Of a DNA stretch of 29,675 nucleotides, positions 6,915-13,626 are shown piece by piece. Positions within the stretch are counted from its first letter, which is position 1. Each line of letters opens with the position of its first letter. The translations under genes were made by a program, and so were the position numbers. The notes beneath the pieces are model-generated. The model was not told the origin of the DNA and did no database searches. It saw only the letters and a program-made list of their open reading frames with translations. This stretch comes from Pseudomonadota bacterium (GTDB lineage Bacteria > Pseudomonadota > Alphaproteobacteria > RF32 > CAG-239), in NCBI GenBank assembly GCA_018362935.1, contig JAHALQ010000016.1, positions 1 through 29,675 of the forward strand, read 5' to 3'.

Positions 6915-6953
6915 CCGTTATCTATGAAAAAAACAATTTTAAGGAAAACATCA

Positions 6954-7739
6954 GTGAAAATCGTTTATTGCGGTGACGTGGTTGCCCGCCCCGGACGCGA
7001 AGCGGTGATGAACAACACCGCCAAACTCAAAGAGCTGTATGATTATGACGTTTTAATCGTCAATGCCGACAATGCGGCGCACGGTTTCGGCTGCACGCCG
7101 GGAATCTGCCGCGACTTTTTTGAGCAAGGCGTGACTGCAATCGTTACCGGAGACCATGTGTGGAATCAGCGCGAAATCGTGCCCTACCTTGACGAATGCA
7201 AACAGATTGTCCGCCCGCTCAACCACCCGGAAAACCTGCCCGGAAAAGGCGCCCGCGAAATTGAACTGCCCAACGGCAAAAAGATTTTGGTTGTCGAGGT
7301 CGTCGGGCGGTTGTTTATGGAAGCGGTCGACTGTCCGGTGCAGGCCATGGACAAGTTGCTCAGGCTCTATACGCTTGGGCGCAACATTGATGCCATATTC
7401 GTTGACTTCCATGCCGAGGCAACGGCCGAGAAAATCGCTTTCGGACATTATCTGGACGGCAGGGTTTCGGCGGTTATCGGTTCGCATACCCATGTGCCGA
7501 CTTCGGATTACATGATACTGCCGGGCGGCACTGCCTACCAGACCGACGCCGGAATGTGCGGCGATTACAGCGGGGTTATCGGCTTTGAAAAAGAAACGCC
7601 GATTGAACGCCTGTGCCGCAAGTTCAGCGGCAACAAGCTGGTTCCCGGCAAAGGCGAAGGCAAGCTCTGGGGCACGTTTATCGAAACTGACGACAAAACC
7701 GGGCTGGCCGTTAAAATTGAGCAAATTTGCGGCATATAG
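6954..7739 (+). CDS. YmdB-family metallophosphoesterase (TIGR00282)
   Basis: A 261-residue protein of the YmdB/TIGR00282 calcineurin-like family. Visible metal and active-site motifs are YCGDVVARPGR, VNADNAAHGFG (usual form NGEN), TGDHVWNQ, VDFHAEATAEK, GSHTHVPTSDY and TDAGMCGDYSGVIG. Family members are cyclic-nucleotide or phosphodiester hydrolases; Bacillus YmdB is described as acting on 2',3'-cAMP. I place the start at GTG 6954, because AAGGA lies 8 nt upstream and family members begin right at this strand; ATG 6924 lies 10 nt after the terminator and lacks a ribosome-binding site. In many alphaproteobacteria a formyltetrahydrofolate cyclo-ligase gene sits between zapA and this gene; here it is absent. 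Confidence 0.88.
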   Translation: MKIVYCGDVVARPGREAVMNNTAKLKELYDYDVLIVNADNAAHGFGCTPGICRDFFEQGVTAIVTGDHVWNQREIVPYLDECKQIVRPLNHPENLPGKGAREIELPNGKKILVVEVVGRLFMEAVDCPVQAMDKLLRLYTLGRNIDAIFVDFHAEATAEKIAFGHYLDGRVSAVIGSHTHVPTSDYMILPGGTAYQTDAGMCGDYSGVIGFEKETPIERLCRKFSGNKLVPGKGEGKLWGTFIETDDKTGLAVKIEQICGI

Positions 7740-7773
7740 CCTGCAACGGCAGGCGAAGCCGCTTTAACAGAAC

Positions 7774-7808
7774 GCAAAATCCCGTCCACATTTGTGAACG
7801 GGATTTGC
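7774..7808. terminator. Terminator hairpin between convergent genes
   Basis: GCAAAATCCCGT and ACGGGATTTGC flank a partly paired CCAC...GTGA inner stem, giving a long near-perfect hairpin. It lies between the stop of the plus-strand phosphoesterase gene (7739) and the stop of the minus-strand 382-residue gene (7829). The T-tracts are short, so efficiency is uncertain. A smaller hairpin, GCCTGC/GCAGGC (7739-7754), precedes it. Confidence 0.6.
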
Positions 7809-7828
7809 TTAACTCAGCCCAAAGGCTG

Positions 7829-8977
7829 TCAGAACACCTTGAGGATATTGACCTCGAAGGTGTAATTGTGGGTGGTTCCCTCGCGGCGGATAAACGCGAC
7901 TTCGGCACACACATAGTCACCTTCGTTGAACGAGGCGCCGCCTTTAACGATAACGCGGGCGCGTTCCAGAATGTTCTTCGGATCCTGATTAGCCGGGGCA
8001 AAATACGGTTCGCCGTCTTTAACCTGAACTTTGTAATTATAGCCCAGCCAGTATCCTCCGGCACGATAACAAGAACCGTTGGCCAATCCCACACGGAAAA
8101 TTTCCTCATTGCGGAACTTGTTTTTTCCCTCTTTTGAATCTCTTTCTTTCATTTTTTCACGAACCGGCGTCAAATCTGTTATGCCGGTGTGAACAACAGG
8201 CTCTGCTTCGCCGCGGATTAATTTGGCTTTCGGCCGGTTTGCCTGGGTGATGAACACGACACGAACCATCGCGCGCGGCCATCCTTTCGGGAAATACACA
8301 TCCAAATCGCCGACCTGGCCATCCGGAAACTGCACTTCTTTGCCGCTCTTGCCAAACGGGATAACCGTATAAACTTTGCCGAGGCTGACCTTTCCGTACA
8401 TCTTGCGCGAACCTGAATTGAAGACATCTTCAATCCTCTCTTTCGGCCACGGTTTAATCATTTCGTTCTCGGTTTTTTCCGGCTTTTCTTCTCCGGCGGC
8501 AGGAGTAACTGTTTCCGCAGGTTTGACTTTCAGCCGGCCAATTCCGTAATATTCCCGGCAAAACTCGCCTTTCTTTAACTCAAGAACTATTACTTTATCA
8601 CCGGCGGTCAGCTTTTGCAGCTCGGGCGCCAGTCCAGCCGAAGGTTCATATGCCCCGTAGGTTTCAGGACGGTCATCAAATTCGACGATGACGGTGCGCG
8701 GTCCTGCGAAGCAGACGGTCGCATTCTGCCAGACTTTGTCAAACAAAAACTCTTTGGTAAAGACAAAGGCGGGAATGCCGTCGATGACATCCTTAACCTC
8801 AACTTCAACAGCGCTGCCAACGGTGAGGCAGTCGGGAACCGAACCAACAAGCATGCCATAACAGCCGCCAGTGGTTTTTACTTTGGCCATGCCGTCATTT
8901 GATACGATTGTACCGTTGACAACATCGCCCACCTGGAACAGGTTAAACTTTTGCTGGAGCTTCTCAAGATCTTTCAT
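7829..8977 (-). CDS. Uncharacterised protein with S1-like N-terminal domain
   Basis: A 382-residue soluble protein without signal peptide or membrane segment. Residues about 13-75 (FQVGDVVNGTIVSNDGMAKVKTTGGCYGMLVGSVPD...GSAVEVEVKDVIDGIPAFVFTK) have the strand pattern and spacing of an S1/OB-type nucleic-acid-binding domain, with a weaker second repeat at about 85-150. A low-complexity linker (154-172, PAAGEEKPEKTENE) leads to a C-terminal half rich in beta strands and aromatic residues, including FGKSGKEVQFPDGQVGDLDVYFPKGWPR. I do not recognise the family. It has its own good promoter and stands convergent to the phosphoesterase gene, so no operon context helps. RNA or DNA binding is a guess from the fold. 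Confidence 0.6.
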   Translation of the reverse strand: MKDLEKLQQKFNLFQVGDVVNGTIVSNDGMAKVKTTGGCYGMLVGSVPDCLTVGSAVEVEVKDVIDGIPAFVFTKEFLFDKVWQNATVCFAGPRTVIVEFDDRPETYGAYEPSAGLAPELQKLTAGDKVIVLELKKGEFCREYYGIGRLKVKPAETVTPAAGEEKPEKTENEMIKPWPKERIEDVFNSGSRKMYGKVSLGKVYTVIPFGKSGKEVQFPDGQVGDLDVYFPKGWPRAMVRVVFITQANRPKAKLIRGEAEPVVHTGITDLTPVREKMKERDSKEGKNKFRNEEIFRVGLANGSCYRAGGYWLGYNYKVQVKDGEPYFAPANQDPKNILERARVIVKGGASFNEGDYVCAEVAFIRREGTTHNYTFEVNILKVF

Positions 8978-9034
8978 CTTTTCTGGTTTAAATGGTTTAT
9001 AATATATACATAGACTTAGCTTTTGAGTGCGATA

Positions 9035-9063
9035 GTTATATCACATCCCAGACTTTGATTCAA
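9035..9063 (-). promoter_or_regulatory. Sigma-70-type promoter of the 382-residue gene
   Basis: Minus-strand -35 TTGAAT (9058-9063) and -10 TATAAC (9035-9040), spacing 17 bp. The leader to ATG 8977 would be about 50 nt. It also marks the end of the flagellar operon, for which no clear terminator hairpin is visible in 9064-9095. Confidence 0.6.
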
Positions 9064-9095
9064 GCATTATTTTAGACAAAATTTTCTACAAAAGA

Positions 9096-10235
9096 CTATT
9101 TTTCATAAACGGCGCTGCCGAACGGTACTTCTCTGCCGATGCCTTTTATTAAGATATTCATACGGACAAAGCCCATTTCACCGTTATCAATCAGTATCCG
9201 CGCCCAGACATTGTCAGGGCTGTATCCGGTCAGGCGAACTGTGGTATCGGCCGGAAGCTTTTTCAGAACGTCAAATTCGTCGGAAGGCCCGTACATGACC
9301 ACCGCCTCACGCTGCAAATGATACAAACGGCTGCGGTCAGACTTGTTGACCGGAATACTGTGAATTTTGCCGACAACCACGTCATCGACCGTCTGACTGC
9401 GATATCCGGTATTGACTTCCTGATAGTAAGAAATCTCTTTGCTGCTGCCCCACCAGTTTGCCAGCTGTCTGTCCAACAGAAGATTGCCGCCGAATCCAAG
9501 CCCGGCAAGCAGCAAAATTATCGCCGGAGCTATCAGCTGTGCCAATTTGAGCGGCGCCGCATGCCACAATTGCGGGCGCGCAACCCGCACGCCGGCCGAT
9601 GCGATAAAACGTTCCAGATAGATTTTTTCGCCTTCGTCGGCAAACTCCAGCGCAGCAACCGCCGAGCCAACCGCCAAAGCGACATTACCCTGCTTTTGGT
9701 AAGCGACAATATTATGCACCAGCACGCGGAAAGTTTCGGACACCGAAAAAGCGTTTTTATAATTGCGGCGCAGCGCCTGTATGTTTTTAATTACCGCAGC
9801 CGGATGCCACCAGCCAAGCAGCCAGTCAGCCAGCGCGGTCTGACCTAATACCTTAGGCGCGTTGGTTCTGCTGAGAATTTTCAGTTCTTTAATGTATGTA
9901 TATTTGAAAAATTTTCCGCGGACATGATGCAGCATAAAGGCGCGGACATTGGCATCCCCCTCAATGTCAACAAACGGCGCCATATTTTCGTACTCGGGAT
10001 AATCGGCGGCGCCATAAACCATGGACAGCAAATCATAACGCAGCCGCGCGGCGGGTTCTTTCAAAATATCGTAAGCGGCGGATAGCTTCTGAAACTTTTC
10101 AAGCGCTGTTTCGTCCTTGTTATGATCCGGATGCCAAAACTTGGCCAAATCGCGGTAAGCCTGCTTTATCTGCTCGTCGCCCGACTGCGGCGAAAGCCCC
10201 AATAACTGATAATATCCCAAAGCATCGTATTTCAT
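9096..10235 (-). CDS. Membrane-anchored J-domain protein with SH3-like C-terminus, last gene of flagellar operon
   Basis: A 379-residue protein. Residues 7-70 are a J domain (YYQLLGLSPQSGDEQIKQAY, with HPD at 35-37 and YDILKEP), which stimulates the ATPase of an Hsp70/DnaK partner. Residues 80-225 are a helical region without DnaJ zinc fingers or Gly/Phe linker. Residues about 231-254 form one strongly hydrophobic membrane segment. Residues about 305-364 (REAVVMYGPSDEFDVLKKLPADTTVRLTGYSPDNVWARI) resemble a bacterial SH3 domain, which would be periplasmic if the J domain is cytoplasmic. Its ATG abuts the stop of the preceding FliK-like gene with no gap, tying it to the flagellar operon. A role in chaperoning flagellar assembly or anchoring is inference. 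Confidence 0.78.
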   Translation of the reverse strand: MKYDALGYYQLLGLSPQSGDEQIKQAYRDLAKFWHPDHNKDETALEKFQKLSAAYDILKEPAARLRYDLLSMVYGAADYPEYENMAPFVDIEGDANVRAFMLHHVRGKFFKYTYIKELKILSRTNAPKVLGQTALADWLLGWWHPAAVIKNIQALRRNYKNAFSVSETFRVLVHNIVAYQKQGNVALAVGSAVAALEFADEGEKIYLERFIASAGVRVARPQLWHAAPLKLAQLIAPAIILLLAGLGFGGNLLLDRQLANWWGSSKEISYYQEVNTGYRSQTVDDVVVGKIHSIPVNKSDRSRLYHLQREAVVMYGPSDEFDVLKKLPADTTVRLTGYSPDNVWARILIDNGEMGFVRMNILIKGIGREVPFGSAVYEK

Positions 10236-11843
10236 TCAGACAAAAACCCCTTCCGGCAGATTGGCCGGGCTGTCCGCCTCTGTTTTGACAAAGGCTTCTT
10301 TTTGGTTCACGGCAATATTGCCGACATATCCCACATTATACAGCGAAGTTTTAAACAAATTGATAATATGCGCGCAAAAATCATCCGACTGCATTTTCGA
10401 CGTCCGTACCACCAAATCCAGCCGCCGGTCTTTTATCACCGAAAAACCGTCGAGCTGAAAAGCGCCGAGTTTCGAAAAATCGGTTTCAATCATGAAACGG
10501 ACGCCTTTTTCCTTATTGCGGCTTTTGGGGCTGTCTTCGTTTTCACGGTCTTTTTTGACAGACAGTTTGAACGGTATCATCTGTGAACCGTCAAAAAGCG
10601 GTATTTCAATCAGCCGCCACACCGGGGTTTCGCGCACGGAAGCGCTGACAAAATCCTGCAAATTTCGCAGCACCGCCTGTCCGCGCTGCCCGGCGGACTG
10701 CAAATCGGCAACGACCTCGCGCCCGAGCCATATTTCGGCATCCTGACTGCGCGCGCCCTTATAAAAAGCATGGATATTTGACAATATGGATTTGTTGAAC
10801 GTCGGCAGTTTCTGCAAAACCGGCAGCGCCAGCTGCGGTGAATTCTGCAACGGTTCAAAAATCTTCAACAGATTAGACACTGCCTCGTCGCGGTTTTGCA
10901 ACAAGTTTAACAAACGGTGATGATTCGCTTTAGGGAATATGTCAGCCAATTCCGGGCGGGCAAAAATTTTCTCCAGTGCCTGCAAGGGCAGCTCTGTCCG
11001 AGGCGGCAGTTTTTCGGTCTGAACGCCGGTAACCGCTATTTCGAGCCGGGTTTCGGGCGGCAGTTTCAGCGCTGTTTCCAATTGAATTTGTCCTAACGGC
11101 GAGTCTAAACGCAACGCAGGCTCGGGTGCTCCGGCGGTGGTAGCTGGGGGCGTCGCCGCTACAAATTTTTGCGCCACCAGATTATGCAGTGCCTGCTCGA
11201 CCTGGCTGCGAGCCAGCATTATTTGCGGCGTATTATTTTCGGTTACGGCCGCCGCCAGATTTTGAACGGCAGCTTTCAGAGGCTGTAATATCGGATATTC
11301 GGTTTGCGCAGCGGCCGGATTTTCAATTCTTACCGACACGGCCGAAGGCGGCAGCAGCCGGTTTACCTCTGTTTGCAGCGGCTGCGGCAAATTAAGCTCT
11401 TTCATTACCTGTGCGGTTATCTGCTGTCCTGACAAAGGCAGCAGTTTGGCCTGCGGAAGACTGACATTGGTTTCTTTGATTACTGCATTGCCGCGGTCAA
11501 AAGGAGTATCCGTTTGCGGCAGCTTTCTATCCAGCACCAATTGCAGCGTGTTTTCAGACACGACTTTTGCCACAAACTGCCGCGCCGACGACGTATCAAA
11601 TTTCAACGGCAGTTCGCCTTTCGGCTCCAGCGGGATTTTCTGATTATCCGCCAGAAGATTCAATGTGACCCGCGCCTCGGAACTGCCCAGCGCGGTTGCG
11701 TTGCTGTTCATCAGGGTTTCCAGCAGAATCATATCGCCGACTTTTATGTTGGATGGCAGGCGCGCAACATCGACCATTACCGTTTTGTCCGTCAGACTGA
11801 TTGACGGCAATAACTGCAAAGCCGGGTTTATAACATTATCCAT
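10236..11843 (-). CDS. Large FliK-like protein in the flagellar operon
   Basis: A 535-residue protein. It is rich in Leu, Pro, Gln and Ala in the middle (residues 120-270) and has a more ordered C-terminal part at about 395-520: PVWRLIEIPLFDGSQMIPFKLSVKKD, then GVRFMIETDFSKLGAFQLDGFSVIKDRRLDLVVRT and CAHIINLFKTSLYNVGYVGNIAVNQ. The 'f.i.t.l..lG.v.l.......l.l.v......' pattern is that of the FliK/hook-length-control C-terminal domain family, although weaker than in the fliK gene at 24341-26068. The start overlaps the end of flhG by 8 nt, and the stop abuts the J-domain gene. No signal peptide. It may be a second export-substrate switch or ruler protein; a precise function is not supported. Confidence 0.6.
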   Translation of the reverse strand: MDNVINPALQLLPSISLTDKTVMVDVARLPSNIKVGDMILLETLMNSNATALGSSEARVTLNLLADNQKIPLEPKGELPLKFDTSSARQFVAKVVSENTLQLVLDRKLPQTDTPFDRGNAVIKETNVSLPQAKLLPLSGQQITAQVMKELNLPQPLQTEVNRLLPPSAVSVRIENPAAAQTEYPILQPLKAAVQNLAAAVTENNTPQIMLARSQVEQALHNLVAQKFVAATPPATTAGAPEPALRLDSPLGQIQLETALKLPPETRLEIAVTGVQTEKLPPRTELPLQALEKIFARPELADIFPKANHHRLLNLLQNRDEAVSNLLKIFEPLQNSPQLALPVLQKLPTFNKSILSNIHAFYKGARSQDAEIWLGREVVADLQSAGQRGQAVLRNLQDFVSASVRETPVWRLIEIPLFDGSQMIPFKLSVKKDRENEDSPKSRNKEKGVRFMIETDFSKLGAFQLDGFSVIKDRRLDLVVRTSKMQSDDFCAHIINLFKTSLYNVGYVGNIAVNQKEAFVKTEADSPANLPEGVFV

Positions 11844-12642
11844 TTGTCAGCAGTCTTTTGGCTATGGCTACCACGTCTTCGGCAGCTTCCGAATTCGGAT
11901 AGCGGGTTAAAATCGTGGACTGGTTGCGGATTGAATCGCGCACGCGGGTGTCCCTCCTGATTATACCTAACAGCGGCGGCGTGATTTTCAAGAAATTGGC
12001 GCAGGCCTTGAGCAAAATATCATACGTGCGCTGGCCTTCGCGGATTGAATTGGCCTGATTGACTACCACGCTGATATCGCTCTTGGGATACTGCATGGTC
12101 ATGATTTTGATAAAAGCATAGGCATCGGTCAGAGACGTCGGCTCATCGGTGCAAACCACGATAATTTTCTCGGCCATGCCGGAGAGGATGCGCACCGGCT
12201 TTTCGACCCCGGCGCCCATGTCGAGAATAATCTTGTCGTAATCGGCGGCTATCGTGCTCAAATCCTCGCCCAAAATCTGTAAACGCCCGACCGGCATCGA
12301 AGCCAGCCCCGCCGAACCGGAACGCCCGGCAATCACGTCAAAACGGCCTTTATCGTAGCTGTATATAATCTGATTAAGGCTTTTGGAACCGGAAACAACG
12401 CTGCCCAAATCATCTTTGACCATTAAACCGAGCTGAATATCAATATTGGCCAGCCCCAAATCGCCGTCGAACAATATCGTCTTCTGGCGCAGCAGGCTCA
12501 AAGCATGAGCCAGCGTTATCGAAAACCAGGTTTTGCCGACGCCGCCTTTGCCGGAAGCCACCGCAATCATGTTGCGGCCTTTGCGCGGCGCCCGGGAACC
12601 GGCCGTTTTGGGAGCTGTTTTTAATTCTTCTCTGTTCTCCAT
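11836..12642 (-). CDS. flhG: Flagellar number regulator FlhG/FleN (MinD-like ATPase)
   Basis: A 268-residue MinD/ParA-type ATPase. The deviant Walker A ASGKGGVGKTW is at residues 29-39, the switch region FDGDLGLANIDIQLG at 58-72, and the Walker B-like ILDMGAGVE at 139-147. The sequence VVNQANS supplies the nucleotide-base contact. FlhG sets flagellar number and works with FlhF, whose gene lies 27 nt upstream. GAGAGGAA precedes the ATG. It overlaps the next gene by 8 nt. A C-terminal membrane-targeting helix is expected in the family; the end (EAAEDVVAIAKRLLTNG) is weakly amphipathic. Confidence 0.92.
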   Translation of the reverse strand: MENREELKTAPKTAGSRAPRKGRNMIAVASGKGGVGKTWFSITLAHALSLLRQKTILFDGDLGLANIDIQLGLMVKDDLGSVVSGSKSLNQIIYSYDKGRFDVIAGRSGSAGLASMPVGRLQILGEDLSTIAADYDKIILDMGAGVEKPVRILSGMAEKIIVVCTDEPTSLTDAYAFIKIMTMQYPKSDISVVVNQANSIREGQRTYDILLKACANFLKITPPLLGIIRRDTRVRDSIRNQSTILTRYPNSEAAEDVVAIAKRLLTNG

Positions 12643-12669
12643 GTTTCCTCTCTTTTCTTCTTCCGGCTC

Positions 12670-13623
12670 TTATGACAATATCAGCTTGGCCAAAGACGCC
12701 GCATCCATCTCGGCCATGCCTTTGGCTATCGACGCGCTGACGCTGGCGCCCGACAACGCCATATTGCAGCAATCGGCAATACTCAGGACACTGCCGATGC
12801 GGCGCGTCAAATCCAATCTGGTCGGCAGCAGCCCGGTTGCCCCGAGTTCGCCGAATATTTCGGCGGCTTCCACCGCTTCATAGACATTGCGTCCGGCGTC
12901 AAAAGTTAAAATCTTGTCGCATTTGAGGCTGTCGGCAAAAGGCGCGACCTTGTCCAGCTCGGCCTTAACAAAAGGGTTGATTCCCGGCGTGTCTATCAAA
13001 ATGCAGCCGTATTCTCCGCCATGGTTTTTAATATAGCGGAAAAGCTCGCGCGCCTCTTTATAAAAAACAAAATCCACTTCCAGAATATCGGCAAAAGCTT
13101 CAAGCTGTTTGTTGGCGCCGGCGCGGGTATTGTCGGTGCTGACAACAGCAGTCTTAATCCCCTTGAATTTGGCCTGAGTGGCAACTTTGGCAATCGCCGT
13201 CGATTTGCCGGAGCCAGGCGTGCCCATAAACATTTTGACCGGGGTCATCTCCCCGAACAGCGGCTTGAAACGAAAGGTCTGCTCCAAAGCCTTGCGCATG
13301 ACAAACATGTCATCGGCGCGGCCGTATTTGCGGTTGGCCTCGCGGCAGGCCGACAAGACGTGATACTGCACCAAATCAAGCACGCCGTGATAATCCAGCG
13401 CTTCGCGCAACGAGGTTTCGTCAAAAAAGGCTTTGGTATCAATCTCTTTGACCGTTTCGTCTTCGGCAAAGTCAAAGTCTTCGGTTTCGTCAACCGCAAC
13501 CGTCAAATGCAGCCGGCCGTCAATGTTTTCGCTGGACAGAATCACCGCCTCGTCGCCAAGCTCGTTCTTAATCTGAGCCAAGGCGGCGGCCATTGTTGCG
13601 GCAATGAACTTTTTGATTTTCAT
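12670..13623 (-). CDS. flhF: Flagellar biosynthesis GTPase FlhF (diverged)
   Basis: A 317-residue SRP-type GTPase that places the flagellum at the pole in other bacteria. Residues 1-60 are a short B domain (MKIKKFIAATMAAALAQIKNELGDEAVILSS is typical). The N domain spans about 70-125. The G domain has P-loop GTPGSGKST (134-142), TDNTRAGANKQLEAFA (163-178, like TxDxYRxxAxxQLxxYA), DTPGIN (211-216) and TRLDLTRRIG near 280. The usual FlhF motifs are GPTGVGKTT, DTAGR and TKLDE, so G1, G3 and G4 all deviate mildly, and the protein is shorter than many homologues. Its position between flhA and flhG is canonical; flhA ends 3 nt before its start. Confidence 0.88.
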   Translation of the reverse strand: MKIKKFIAATMAAALAQIKNELGDEAVILSSENIDGRLHLTVAVDETEDFDFAEDETVKEIDTKAFFDETSLREALDYHGVLDLVQYHVLSACREANRKYGRADDMFVMRKALEQTFRFKPLFGEMTPVKMFMGTPGSGKSTAIAKVATQAKFKGIKTAVVSTDNTRAGANKQLEAFADILEVDFVFYKEARELFRYIKNHGGEYGCILIDTPGINPFVKAELDKVAPFADSLKCDKILTFDAGRNVYEAVEAAEIFGELGATGLLPTRLDLTRRIGSVLSIADCCNMALSGASVSASIAKGMAEMDAASLAKLILS

Positions 13624-13626
13624 CGG

